Shown here in pieces: positions 53,886 to 63,105 of a DNA stretch of 64,000 nucleotides. Origin of the DNA: Thermorudis peleae. Its GTDB lineage: Bacteria; Chloroflexota; Chloroflexia; Thermomicrobiales; Thermomicrobiaceae. The notes under the pieces were generated by a model, which had not been told where the DNA came from, did no database searches, and saw nothing but the letters and a program-made list of their open reading frames with translations. The stretch lies in NCBI RefSeq assembly GCF_000744775.1, contig NZ_JQMP01000001.1, positions 124,001 through 188,000 on the forward strand, in the 5' to 3' direction. A program made the position numbers and the translations under genes. The stretch's first letter is position 1. Every line of letters starts with the position of its first letter.

Positions 53886-55478
53886 TCAGGTATTGTCTTC
53901 TGTGCGATGCTCCTCCTCTTGGGGCGCGGGAAGCTGAGGCGTCACACTTGGGGGAACAACTGAACGTGTGGCCTGGGAAGTAGCGCCAGGCAGTCGGGAA
54001 GCTGGTAGTTTACTGGTGGGAGCCTCGGCCTCGCGGCGCAGCTGGGCGAGGCGGTTGAGGGCTTCGACACGGCTGCGGGCGCCGAGCTTGCGGTAGCTGT
54101 TCTCGAGGTGCTTGCGCACAGTACCGAGCGAGAGACCAAGCTGGTGGGCGATCTCTTTGTTGGAGAGTCCCTGGGCAGCTAACTCGAGGATCTGCACTTC
54201 GCGCGAGGTCAGCCCAGCGTGGTCAAGCGTGACAAGCATGGCTGGAGGGAACGGGAGTGCCTGAGCACTAACCGAAGGAGTGGGCTGTTCAGGTGGCATT
54301 TGGGGAACAGCCGGGGATTGCGGATGGCCGGAAGTAGCTGGTGGCGTGGCTCCTGGCGTCATGGCGAGTTCAGGCCACAGTGCCGGGAAGGTGATGGCTG
54401 CGAGAAGGAGGACAGCGGCGGCAAGGAGCGCAGCGTTCATTTCGCGACCAGCTGCGAGGGTTGCGATCGGCTCGGCAAGCAGCATGCCGAGGAAGATTGC
54501 CGAGGTCATCGTCCCAAGGCCGAGACCTAAGATCCGCCGGTGCCGGGCGGCGTGGTCGGCGAACGTCGTCCAGAACGTGACATCGAGAAAAGCGTAACTG
54601 CCAACAATCAACGTCTGGGCGAGGATGTCCTGCAGGGGCCCATTGAGCAGCGCCCAGCCGACGTAGCCCAGCCCAAGCATGCCGGGGCCAAGGCGGGCGG
54701 CCCGACTGCGGCCACGGGTAGCGATCCAGGCGGCCACAGGTAGGAAGACGAGGTAGGGTATGGCACCTAGGCGGGTGCCGATTGGCCCGAGGGTTGGCAG
54801 CACCAGGGCATACATAAGACCGCCGACGAGGTAGACACTGAACACTGCCGGCAGCAGCGGCAGGAGGGTGTGCCATGGCACGCTGGGCTGGCCGTGCAGC
54901 TGCTCGTCGTGTCCAGTGACCAACCAGGGCAGCGCCAGGGGGCCGAGGGCGAGCGCACCGACAAGCACGCGGTCGATCACAGGACCATGAAGCAACAGGA
55001 CGGCCATATAGGCCAGGTTGGCCAGGAATGCGCCAGCGGCGATAGACCAGGGACGGGCGGGGGCTGGCAGGGCAGCTAGTGCCTGGCCCACGGCGAGCAC
55101 GCCGCTAGCGCTGGTAATACCAACGGCAACGAGTAACGGTGCCCACCAGGTGACGGGAAGGACGGCGAGGGACAGGGCCAGCGGGGCGGTCACTGCGCCG
55201 AGGCGGGTGGCCCAGGCAGTGGGCAGACGGCCGAGAGCGAGCCCGGCGGTCAGTAGGGTGAGCGTGTGGGCGAGGGTGTAAGCCTCAGCGGCCGAAAGAG
55301 GGCCGAGGCCAGGGGGCTGAGCCCGCAGAAGTAGTGGCCCAGCAAGCGGCAGACTGAGGATCCAGGCGAACAGCAGCCCTAACGCGAGAGCCGGCCGGCT
55401 GATCGCGTGCCGCAGTGCGGTGGGAAGGCGAGATGGCTGGGTATCGGCCATGGTGATCGGTAACGAGACTCCGCTCAT
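53886..55478 (-). CDS. LuxR-type regulator with N-terminal multi-pass membrane domain
   Basis: A 530-residue protein. About ten to twelve hydrophobic helices fill residues 25-385, resembling an MFS-like sensor fold, followed by a Pro-rich linker and a LuxR helix-turn-helix ('LTSREVQILELAAQGLSNKE', 'IAHQLGLSLGTVRKHLENSY'). The HTH is near the C-terminus and followed by a tail of about 55 residues. It should bind DNA while anchored in the membrane. Its target is unknown; the repeat array at 56161-56266 is a candidate. The ATG at 55478 is preceded by an AGGGG site. Confidence 0.85.
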   Translation of the reverse strand: MSGVSLPITMADTQPSRLPTALRHAISRPALALGLLFAWILSLPLAGPLLLRAQPPGLGPLSAAEAYTLAHTLTLLTAGLALGRLPTAWATRLGAVTAPLALSLAVLPVTWWAPLLVAVGITSASGVLAVGQALAALPAPARPWSIAAGAFLANLAYMAVLLLHGPVIDRVLVGALALGPLALPWLVTGHDEQLHGQPSVPWHTLLPLLPAVFSVYLVGGLMYALVLPTLGPIGTRLGAIPYLVFLPVAAWIATRGRSRAARLGPGMLGLGYVGWALLNGPLQDILAQTLIVGSYAFLDVTFWTTFADHAARHRRILGLGLGTMTSAIFLGMLLAEPIATLAAGREMNAALLAAAVLLLAAITFPALWPELAMTPGATPPATSGHPQSPAVPQMPPEQPTPSVSAQALPFPPAMLVTLDHAGLTSREVQILELAAQGLSNKEIAHQLGLSLGTVRKHLENSYRKLGARSRVEALNRLAQLRREAEAPTSKLPASRLPGATSQATRSVVPPSVTPQLPAPQEEEHRTEDNT

Positions 55479-56160
55479 CCCCTGCCATACTCCGCCGTCC
55501 CGCTGGCCTCGTCACGTATGATCCAGCTGCGTTGCTATGGGAAGATACAGCACACCCACGGGCTGCCGGCTCCCCACACCCCTGCCGCTGGCTCTCCAGC
55601 TGAGGCCGTCCTGTGCCCGGCGTGCCTCGAAATATCGCACTGAACCTCAGACAACCGAATGACGCAGAACGGATCAAGCAATCGAGACGCGCCAGCAGGA
55701 CGGTTGCAGTCCGCGCACTCGCAGTATACCGCGAACGCGGTGGATGTGTATCCCCCATTGGGGGGAATTGCAATGAACGTGCATAATACTCGACCGGGCA
55801 CATCGGAATTCTCCGGTCTTCCCAGGAAAGCAGGTTCCCCCAAGCAAAATCCCCTCACTCTGTAACCGTGGACGACTCGGTACGTTCCGACTTTCACGTT
55901 GAGGGTTGCCGACGTAGCCGGCAGCGTCCATGCTGTAGTTGCAACGTAATCGTAAAAAGGAGCGTAACGCTGCAGGTGCCAGCCTAACAGATGGATTCGA
56001 CTCAGCGTCACTCCTCCCAGCTCCGCTGCCCAGTGCTACCGGTTGGCCGCCTACCAACCCGGGCCACTCTGCCAGGCGAACGCATCGACGGCCCACTCAG
56101 TATCCGCTCCCGCGATGCTGGGCCAACTCTGCTGCCACCTGGCCACCCTCACAGCCAAAA
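55479..56160. other. Noncoding stretch upstream of the LuxR-type gene
   Basis: No supported gene or RNA; open frames here have no ribosome site or family pattern. A pyrimidine/purine near-palindrome TCCCCCATTGGGGGGA lies near 55750-55765. Confidence 0.4.
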
Positions 56161-56266
56161 TTGTGAAGCTTCACAACATAAACTACGCCTTTTGGCGTAG
56201 TACGTACACCCGGCATACGACAAAAGGCGTAGTCCGTACACCCCAGTATTACGCGCTTTGTCGTAT
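56161..56266. repeat. Nested inverted and direct repeat array
   Basis: Elements: TTGTGAAGCTTCACAA palindrome (56161-56176); ACTACGCC/GGCGTAGT with TTTT loop (56182-56201); direct repeat GGCGTAGTNCGTACACCC at 56194-56211 and 56226-56243; ACTACGCCTTTTG (56182-56194) complementary to CAAAAGGCGTAGT (56221-56233); ATACGACAAA (56215-56224) complementary to TTTGTCGTAT (56257-56266). The copies are 32 bases apart, near three helical turns. These can form alternative hairpins or repeated operator sites. They precede the small-protein gene by about 200 bases. Confidence 0.7.
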
Positions 56267-56461
56267 TCCCTTTCCCCGCGCATTCGGCTATGCCCAGGAG
56301 TGAACGAGCAGCCCGTGCCTGGCTGGACGGCGCGGCGGTGGCATGCTGCCGGGGAGAGGAGGGCCGTGAGGACCGGCAGCACCGCTCGCAAGCCCGCGGG
56401 CTTCGCCCGACTGGCACCTGGTCAGTGGTGTGCAGAGGCGTCAAGGGAAGGAGGATGGCTG

Positions 56462-56992
56462 ATGACGACGTCTCATGATGCCGCCGCTCTGGCCACCCTG
56501 ATCCAGCAAGCGGCCCAGTGGCTGCAGGCGCAGCCGGTCTCCGATGAGGAGGCCTATGCCTGGATTGGGGCAGCGCTCGAAGGTGAAACGGCCGTCACGT
56601 TGCGTGCGCGTGAGGACGTGCGACGCCGCGTGCAGCCAGCGGCGCTGGTAGCCGAGGAGCGCACCGGGATGGCTCGTCACCCGGACGAGGCGGCTGAGGC
56701 GCTGTTTCGCCTCACGCGTGCGAGCGCTATTGCGGCGGGCCACGAAGCGGTGCATGCGACCGGGATTCTTGACGATGTCCTGCGGGCTGTCTGCCAGGCG
56801 TTGCGGGCGGGGCAGCCGGTGACCGAGGCGCTGGCAGGGATGGCCTCGTTCCTGGCGCTGTTGCCGTCGCCGTGGCAGACAGCGCTAGCGGTTGCCGGAC
56901 TGGTGGCACTGGTGCTCAACCGGGTACGGGAGGGCTGGTGCCAGGACCAGGGTGGCAAACCGGTGCCGTCTCAGCCGGAGCAGCCGCGGTGA
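56462..56992 (+). CDS. 176-residue hypothetical protein
   Basis: Mostly helical and Ala/Leu-rich, with a C-terminal hydrophobic segment ('WQTALAVAGLVALVLNRVRE'). No family recognised. ATG at 56462 follows AAGGAGGATGGCTG; the longer open frame runs through the repeat array and is not credible. It is 79 bases upstream of the secreted SBBP protein gene in a locally very GC-rich stretch. Confidence 0.65.
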   Translation: MTTSHDAAALATLIQQAAQWLQAQPVSDEEAYAWIGAALEGETAVTLRAREDVRRRVQPAALVAEERTGMARHPDEAAEALFRLTRASAIAAGHEAVHATGILDDVLRAVCQALRAGQPVTEALAGMASFLALLPSPWQTALAVAGLVALVLNRVREGWCQDQGGKPVPSQPEQPR

Positions 56993-57071
56993 GTGATTGA
57001 GGTGGTGGGGTGGCTAGCCCAGGGGTGGGCTAGTTGCCCGAGGAGACAGCAGCGCTGAAAGGAACAGGGTG

Positions 57072-60023
57072 ATGCGTAGACGGAGCATGGTGGTCTGGTC
57101 GATGGTCGTGCTGTTACTCGGGGCGGGGCTACCGCTGGTGCCGCGGGTGGCCCGGCCGCAGGCTGCACCAGCGTCGTCGCCGGAGGCGGCGCTGCAGCAG
57201 GCGGGGGTGGCTCTGCCCTTCCTGCTCAACACGGGCCAGTACCCGGCGGGCGTGGTGGCGGGGCTGAGCACGCTGCTGGGCGGGCTGGGCGTCTGGGTAG
57301 GGCAGGACGGGACACTGACGCTGGCGACGCGTGAGGCGGCTGTGGTCGAGCGGCTGGCGGGGCAGCCCCGGGCGGTGCGGCCGGGGCCGGCCAGCCCGAC
57401 GGTGGTCCGCCGCTACGTTGGCACGCCCGAGCAGTGGCAGGAGGCGGTGCCGACAGCGCAGTGGCTGGAGCTGGCTGACCCCTGGCCGGGGGTGACCGTC
57501 CGGCTGGTGCCACGGTCCCAGGGGGTGGAGAAGCTGTTCACGCTGGCGCCTGGGGTGAGTCCGGCGACGATCGCGGTAGAGGTGGCGGGGGCGACGGTGG
57601 AGTCCACAGGTGATGGCGGGCTGGTGCTGCGGCCGGCGAGTGGTCCCCCGTTACAGGTAGCACCGCCCCAGGCGTTTCAGCCGCGGGCAGACGGCGGGCG
57701 TGACCCGATCCCGGCCGCCTACTGGGTTGCCGGGCAGCGCTACGGCGTCCAGCTACGCGGCCCGGTGGATCCAGCCCGGCCCGTCGTGATCGACCCGCTG
57801 GTCAGCGCGAGCTTTCTCGGGGGAAGCGGTCTCGACTCGGCTGACAACAGACGCGTTCTAAACCGGCTGCCGGACGGCCGGCTGGTTGTGGCTGGCTACA
57901 CGCAGTCGCCGACCTTCCCAGGCGCTGGTGGGCCACGGCCTGGCGGGCCAGGCGACGCCGTGCTCGTCGCCCTCGACCCGGCTCTGACGACGATCAGCTG
58001 GGCGACCTACCTCGGCGGCAGCGGGGACGACATCGTCCTGTCCGTCGATGCCACGAGCAGCGACGTCTTCGTCGTGGGCCATACCACCTCCTTCAGCGAC
58101 TTCCCCGGCACGCTGATCGGGACAGGTGGGGGCTCCGAGGACGCCTTCATCGCCCGCCTCACGGCCAGCGGCGCGCTCCAGTGGGCACGCCGCATCGGCG
58201 GCGCAGCGAACGTCTACGGTGAATATTTTGCTGGCGTGCAGGTAGCCAATGGGGCGGTCTACGCCGTGGGTTCTACCGACTCTGACTGGCAGGCGGCCAA
58301 CATCCCCAACGGGGCGTACGACACCTCGTTCGACCGCTCCGGCAGCACGCCGCCGCTCGGAGCCGCGGTCATCGCCCGCTTCGACCTGAACGGCAACCTG
58401 ACCGCCTGGACGTACAACTCCGTGCCAGGAGACACCTCCTACGCCTACGACCTCGTCGTCTGGGACACCGGCCTCGCGGTCGTGGGCAATTCGTGCGGCG
58501 TCCACACGACGCCCGGCGCCTTCCAGACGAGTTGCCAGGGCGGTGACCCATACCGTGACGGCTGGCTGGCCGTCTTCAGCCTCGACCTGCAGACCCTGCA
58601 GTACGGCACCTTCCTCGGCTCACCTGGCAGCGACATAGCCGTACAGGTTGTGCGGCAGGCAGCGACCGGCTTGCTCTGGATCCTCGGATTCACCGACAGC
58701 GCCAGTTTCCCCACGACGGTGAACCGCCTGCAGGCCTGCGGGAACGGGAGCTACGACGCCTTCTTGGTCGCGATTGCGCCGAACGGCAACGACGCGAGCG
58801 ACCTGCGCTACGGTACCTGCCTCGGCTCGGCTGGTGACGATCGCGGTAGAGGACTCACCATTCTCGGCAAGGTGCTGGGGCTCGCCGTGACGGTGCGCGG
58901 GCCGGTCGGGTCGGGCTGGACGCCCGCAGGCAGCGCCTTCTTCGACGAGACCTACAACGGCCCGAGTGGTACGGTCAACGACTACCTCGCCCTGCTCGAG
59001 CTGGGCGGCGACGCCACCGCACCGACCGTCACCGTGCGGGCCTGGAGCTACCTCGGCAGCGACCGGAACCTGAATCAATTTGCCGGCGGGCTCGTACTGT
59101 GGGACGAGACCGTGTGCGAGGGTGACACCTGTGCCATGATCTATTTCCTTGCCCGCGCGACCCGCCAGGACGGGCAGCTCCTCAGCGGCCTGCCGCGCAA
59201 CCTGCCGGTCGGCCCGGCCGGCGTCCTCCAGCCTCAACCGGCCGGTGACCAGGACGTTTACCTCGCGGTCTGGCAGCCGCTGGCGTGGAACTCCCTCGAT
59301 AATAGCTGGGGGTTGGCGCCGGCCCGAGCCACGAGCGCGCAGTTGACGGTGGTGGGGCAGGGGAGCGTCGTCTCGAGTGTCTGGGACTGGGACGGCTCAA
59401 CCGCGCTGCGCTTCAATCAGTCAGGTCCCGGCACCCAGACGATCAACACGCCCAGCCAGCGGCCGTTCCTGAACCAGCTCGTCTGGCTCGCGGCCACGCC
59501 GAGCCCGGGCTGGACGTTCCAGAGCTGGTCGGGCGACTGCACCGGGACGAATCCGACGATTCAGGTCACCGTCGGCACGACCCTCACCTGCACGGCGACC
59601 TTCGTGCCGACCACGCCTTCAACGCCGACGCCGCCACCGACGCCGACACCCACGCCGACGCCGGTGCCCAAGCCGGACCTGGTGGTGAGCGCGCTCGACG
59701 CCCGCCCACGCGCAGCCCGCGGTGGGCCGCTGCGGGCCACGGTGACCGTGCGCAACCAGGGCACCGCGCCTGCCCCGGCCAGCACCGTCGCCCTGCTCTT
59801 CTCCGCGGACCCAACGCCCAGTGCTGACGACCTGCAGCTGGGCACCTGTGGGATTGGGCCGCTCGGGGTTGGCCAGCAGGCCAGTTGCCAGGTGACGGTG
59901 CGCGCCTTGCCACGCACGCCGCACCAGCAGGGGTACCTGGTGGCGGTGGCCGACTGGGGGAATGGGGTGGTCGAACTGAACGAAACCAACAACAGCCTGG
60001 CCCAGCCGTTCCTGATCCAGTAG
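57072..60023 (+). CDS. Secreted SBBP-repeat protein with CARDB domain
   Basis: About 983 residues, with a signal peptide ('MVVWSMVVLLLGAGLPLVP'). A DUF7948-like N-terminal part (about 35-240) leads to a series of SBBP-type repeats ('SASFLGGSGLDSADN', 'WATYLGGSGDDIVLSVD', 'RYGTCLGSAGDDRGRGLTI'). A Cys-containing beta domain ('WSGDCTGTNP'), a Thr-Pro linker and a C-terminal CARDB domain ('KPDLVVSALDARPRAARGG') follow. Such proteins are cell-surface or released adhesins or binding proteins. The ATG at 57072 lies one codon after a GTG. Confidence 0.88.
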   Translation: MRRRSMVVWSMVVLLLGAGLPLVPRVARPQAAPASSPEAALQQAGVALPFLLNTGQYPAGVVAGLSTLLGGLGVWVGQDGTLTLATREAAVVERLAGQPRAVRPGPASPTVVRRYVGTPEQWQEAVPTAQWLELADPWPGVTVRLVPRSQGVEKLFTLAPGVSPATIAVEVAGATVESTGDGGLVLRPASGPPLQVAPPQAFQPRADGGRDPIPAAYWVAGQRYGVQLRGPVDPARPVVIDPLVSASFLGGSGLDSADNRRVLNRLPDGRLVVAGYTQSPTFPGAGGPRPGGPGDAVLVALDPALTTISWATYLGGSGDDIVLSVDATSSDVFVVGHTTSFSDFPGTLIGTGGGSEDAFIARLTASGALQWARRIGGAANVYGEYFAGVQVANGAVYAVGSTDSDWQAANIPNGAYDTSFDRSGSTPPLGAAVIARFDLNGNLTAWTYNSVPGDTSYAYDLVVWDTGLAVVGNSCGVHTTPGAFQTSCQGGDPYRDGWLAVFSLDLQTLQYGTFLGSPGSDIAVQVVRQAATGLLWILGFTDSASFPTTVNRLQACGNGSYDAFLVAIAPNGNDASDLRYGTCLGSAGDDRGRGLTILGKVLGLAVTVRGPVGSGWTPAGSAFFDETYNGPSGTVNDYLALLELGGDATAPTVTVRAWSYLGSDRNLNQFAGGLVLWDETVCEGDTCAMIYFLARATRQDGQLLSGLPRNLPVGPAGVLQPQPAGDQDVYLAVWQPLAWNSLDNSWGLAPARATSAQLTVVGQGSVVSSVWDWDGSTALRFNQSGPGTQTINTPSQRPFLNQLVWLAATPSPGWTFQSWSGDCTGTNPTIQVTVGTTLTCTATFVPTTPSTPTPPPTPTPTPTPVPKPDLVVSALDARPRAARGGPLRATVTVRNQGTAPAPASTVALLFSADPTPSADDLQLGTCGIGPLGVGQQASCQVTVRALPRTPHQQGYLVAVADWGNGVVELNETNNSLAQPFLIQ

Positions 60024-60323
60024 CGGCGGGGAGGCAGTCCGCGCGGGCCCCGGGGGAGGACGTCCACCCCCGGGGCAGTATCCTGCGTCAGGCCCTGGCG
60101 GATCCCCGCGGGTGCGCCGCAGCAGGCACAGGCGCGGGGGCGGCGGCTGCGGGGCCCGTCGGCTGCTCCGGTGGATGCTCTCGTGCAGCTGGGCTGCGGT
60201 GAGCGGGCTGGTCATCCGTGCGGGGGTGGCCGTGCCCCTGGCCCTGGCTCATGCACGCTGCCGGGCTATACTCGGGCCAGGTAGTCGGCGTAGAGATGCC
60301 GTGCGATTGGGAGGGCGTGGACG
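60024..60323. other. 300-base GC-rich gap before queF
   Basis: Holds the terminator above and TATACT at 60267-60272, a possible -10 for queF without a good -35. No preQ1 riboswitch was recognised. Confidence 0.4.
60047..60076 (+). terminator. Terminator of the SBBP protein gene
   Basis: GCCCCGGGGG (60047-60056) and CCCCCGGGGC (60067-60076) form a strong stem around a loop that is itself palindromic (GGACGTCC), 23 bases after the stop. Confidence 0.7.
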
Positions 60324-60707
60324 ATGCCGACGCAGCCGAGCAAGGAGCTGGAGCCGATTCCCAACCCCAAGCCGGAGCGGGACTACGAGATTGAGATTAC
60401 GACGACCGAGTTCACCTGCGTCTGTCCCAAGACGGGGCAGCCGGACTTTGCCACGCTCACGATCCGGTATGTGCCTGACCGCTGGATTGTGGAGCTGAAG
60501 TCGCTCAAGTGCTATCTCTGGTCGTTTCGCAACGAGGGGCACTACCACGAGGCGGTGACGAACCAGATTCTGGATGATCTGGTGCGGGTGCTGCAGCCGC
60601 GGCGGCTGACGGTGGTGGCGGACTTCAACGTGCGGGGTGGGCTGCACACGGTGGTGACGGCGCGCTACGAGCGGACGGTGGAGGCGGCGCCGGCAGCCGC
60701 CGACTGA
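60324..60707 (+). CDS. queF: NADPH-dependent 7-cyano-7-deazaguanine reductase
   Basis: A 127-residue unimodular QueF. The catalytic Cys34 and Asp41 fall in '[16 protein letters not shown]', and the QueF signature '[16 protein letters not shown]' follows. It reduces preQ0 to preQ1 for queuosine in tRNA, with NADPH. No other que gene is in the window. GGGAGGGCG precedes the ATG. Confidence 0.95.
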   Translation: MPTQPSKELEPIPNPKPERDYEIEITTTEFTCVCPKTGQPDFATLTIRYVPDRWIVELKSLKCYLWSFRNEGHYHEAVTNQILDDLVRVLQPRRLTVVADFNVRGGLHTVVTARYERTVEAAPAAAD

Positions 60708-60711
60708 GCCC

Positions 60712-61125
60712 GTGCCCCAGCGTGCGTTCAGCGGCGACGCCGCCGGCGGTGCCCAGCGCCGGGACAGCGGCGGGGACGCGGCCGGGCAACGGGGGCGGCG
60801 ACCGGAACCATGTCCACTCCGGGCCGCCTGGGCAAGCTGGCTTCCACGGTACCGCGCCAGGCCGGGGGAAGGACGCCGCGTCCGGGCACTGAGCGTGCGC
60901 GTCAGCTGGCCGGCGTGGGGAGCGATGGCGCGGGCCCTGGGAGTGGCGCGGGCCGCGTGTGCGCATCAGCTCGCCTGCGCGTCGCACGCTGGCAGGGCGC
61001 TGCTCGAAGCCGCCGCGGTGCGCGTACTTGCTCACGGCGGCCCCGGTGCCCGTGCAGCCTGCTTGGGCATTGGTGCGTTTGCTGCTGCCCAGCGCTGGCA
61101 CGCTGCAGGGGCGAGAACCGGCTAG
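60712..61125 (+). CDS. Doubtful GC-rich open frame
   Basis: Open from a GTG five bases after queF to a stop overlapping the end of the reductase gene by four bases. The Ala- and Arg-rich product has no family. An internal ATG at 60925 would give a 66-residue helical protein. The 414-base stretch otherwise holds nothing seen. It may simply be GC-driven openness. Confidence 0.25.
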   Translation: MPQRAFSGDAAGGAQRRDSGGDAAGQRGRRPEPCPLRAAWASWLPRYRARPGEGRRVRALSVRVSWPAWGAMARALGVARAACAHQLACASHAGRALLEAAAVRVLAHGGPGARAACLGIGAFAAAQRWHAAGARTG

Positions 61126-62150
61126 GCTTCGGCCGCCTGCGCTGCCCGCTCGCGCTTCTCCATCACGTTGGTCGAGTGCCCCGCGTCCAGCCGGGCTGCG
61201 GGGTTGAGGTAGACCACCGCGTGGTTGACTGCCGTGATCGCTTCCGCCGCCCCCGTGGCAATCAGCTTGAACTTGCCGGGATAGGTCACCACATCCCCGG
61301 CGGCAAACACCCCCGGCAGGTTCGTCGCCATCGTCTGGGGATCAACGACGATGCTGTTGCGCTCGATGGTCAACCCCCAGCTCTTGAGCGGGCCAAGGTC
61401 CGCCACAAAGCCGATGGCGACCACCAGTTCCTGGGCGGGGATCACCCGGGTTTCGCCGCTGGGGCTGTGGTGGACGTGGACTTCCTCAAGGTGCGCGTTG
61501 CCCCGCACTTCAACCACTTCGTAGCCGGGGTAGTAGAGCGTGGCCGACGACGCATGGAGCGCGGCGACCGACCGCTCGTGGGCCCGGAACTTCGAGCGAT
61601 GGACCAGCGTCAGCGAGCGGGCCAGTGGCGTGATCGCCAGCGCCCAGTCGACGGCCGAGTCCCCGCCGCCCACGACCACCACGTCTTTGTCGCGGAAGGA
61701 CTCCAGATCTCGCACAAGGTAGTGGACACCGCGCCCTTCGAAGGCGGCGACGGTCGGGGCGGGCAAGCGCTTGGGTTCAAAGGAGCCGACACCCGCGCAG
61801 ATGATGACCGTGCGGGTGTAGTGGGTAGCCTTGTCGGTGGTGAGGGCGTAGTAGCCGGCCTCGGGCAGCCAAGTGAGGGTCTGGGCGGTCTCGCCCAAGC
61901 AGGGGACAGCGCCGGTCGAGAGCCCCTGCTCGACTGCGCCTTTGACGTAGTCCTTAGCGAGGATCTTGGGGAAGCCAGCGACATCGTAGATGTACTTTTC
62001 CGGGTAGACCGCGATGAGCTGGCCGCCGAGTTCGGGCAGGGAATCGATGATTTTGGCAGTGAGGCCACGCATGCCAGCGTAGAAGGCGGCGAAGAGCCCC
62101 ACCGGCCCACCACCGATGATGGTTACATCAAACACGTTGTGTTCGCTCAT
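61122..62150 (-). CDS. Thioredoxin-reductase-like ferredoxin/flavodoxin--NADP+ reductase
   Basis: A 342-residue flavoprotein of the TrxR-like FNR type: FAD motif 'TIIGGGPVGLFAAFYAG', 'LPELGGQLIAVYPEKYIYDV', NADPH motif 'VVVVGGGDSAVDWALAI' and 'GVFAAGDVVTYPGKFKLIATG'. The CxxC redox pair of thioredoxin reductase is absent, as expected for this FNR group. It supplies reduced ferredoxin or flavodoxin, or runs in reverse. ATG at 62150 has GGAGGAG upstream. Confidence 0.92.
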   Translation of the reverse strand: MSEHNVFDVTIIGGGPVGLFAAFYAGMRGLTAKIIDSLPELGGQLIAVYPEKYIYDVAGFPKILAKDYVKGAVEQGLSTGAVPCLGETAQTLTWLPEAGYYALTTDKATHYTRTVIICAGVGSFEPKRLPAPTVAAFEGRGVHYLVRDLESFRDKDVVVVGGGDSAVDWALAITPLARSLTLVHRSKFRAHERSVAALHASSATLYYPGYEVVEVRGNAHLEEVHVHHSPSGETRVIPAQELVVAIGFVADLGPLKSWGLTIERNSIVVDPQTMATNLPGVFAAGDVVTYPGKFKLIATGAAEAITAVNHAVVYLNPAARLDAGHSTNVMEKRERAAQAAEA

Positions 62151-62319
62151 CTTCTGCTCCTCCGCACCGCTCATGGTGCGCCGCCGCGGTCTCCGTTGAT
62201 CGCGGACGGCATCGGCCGTGTTCCGACACGTGCAATCTTAACTGAGCCTGTGGGGATTCGGCTAGGCGGTCGGCGTGCTAGGATACCGCACAGTGAAAAA
62301 GGAGGAGAGGAAGGAACGC

Positions 62320-63105
62320 ATGCAACTTGGGCGAGTGCTGCTCGGTGATACGCCAGTGCTGGTTGTCGTCGAGAATGGGGTAGCCTATCGTGCTGACGGT
62401 GATCCCTTCCAGGGGGTGGTACGTAAAGGTGAAGAGATCGGGCCGTTTGCTGCACAGACCGTGTTGCCGCCGGTAGCGAGACCAAGCAAGATTGTCGCGG
62501 TTGGCCTCAACTATGCGTTGCATGTAACCGAGAACGATCCGACGCGCACCATTCCCGATGAACCCGTGTTGTTCATGAAACCGCCGTCTGCGCTCCTCGG
62601 CCATGGCGGGACCATCCTGTTGCCGCCAGGGAACCGTATCGACTATGAAGCAGAGCTCTGTCTCGTGATCGGGCGCCGAGCATCGCGCGTGCCTGAATCG
62701 TCAGCGCTCGACTATGTGCTCGGGTATACCTGCGGCAATGATGTGAGCCATCGCGACTATCAGCGCAAAGATGGGCAGTGGGTCCGCGCCAAAGGGTTCG
62801 ACACGTTCTGTCCGCTGGGTCCCGTAATCGTCACCGACCTCGACCCGAATGATCTGGCAATCTGCTCGCGACTCAACGGGGAGGTGCGGCAGAACAACCG
62901 GACGAGCAACATGCTGTTTCCACCAGCGTTCCTGGTTTCCTTCATCTCCAACGTGATGACGCTCGAACCAGGCGATGTCATCATGACTGGCACCCCGGAG
63001 GGCGTGGGGCCGATGAAGCCGGGCGATGTCATCGAGGTCGAGATCGAGGGGATCGGCGTGCTGCGCAATACGGTCGCGGCACGGCCCGCGGAGGCAGCCT
63101 CGTGA
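62320..63105 (+). CDS. Fumarylacetoacetate hydrolase family protein
   Basis: A 261-residue FAH-fold protein: 'KIVAVGLNYALHVTEND', metal-ligand 'DYEAELCLVIGRRASRVP', 'YTCGNDVSHRDYQRKDGQW', and the C-terminal 'IMTGTPEGVGPMKPGDVIEV'. These act as hydrolases, decarboxylases or isomerases on 2-oxo-diacids of aromatic catabolism. ATG at 62320 has AGGAAGGAACGC ahead. The next gene overlaps its end by four bases (GTGA). Confidence 0.92.
   Translation: MQLGRVLLGDTPVLVVVENGVAYRADGDPFQGVVRKGEEIGPFAAQTVLPPVARPSKIVAVGLNYALHVTENDPTRTIPDEPVLFMKPPSALLGHGGTILLPPGNRIDYEAELCLVIGRRASRVPESSALDYVLGYTCGNDVSHRDYQRKDGQWVRAKGFDTFCPLGPVIVTDLDPNDLAICSRLNGEVRQNNRTSNMLFPPAFLVSFISNVMTLEPGDVIMTGTPEGVGPMKPGDVIEVEIEGIGVLRNTVAARPAEAAS

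Noticed and set aside
55535-56011. Minus-strand 158-codon frame upstream of the LuxR-type gene.
   Set aside because: No ribosome site, no family pattern and irregular composition.
56161-56266. A CRISPR array.
   Set aside because: The repeats are nested palindromes of varying length, with no regular spacers and no cas genes.
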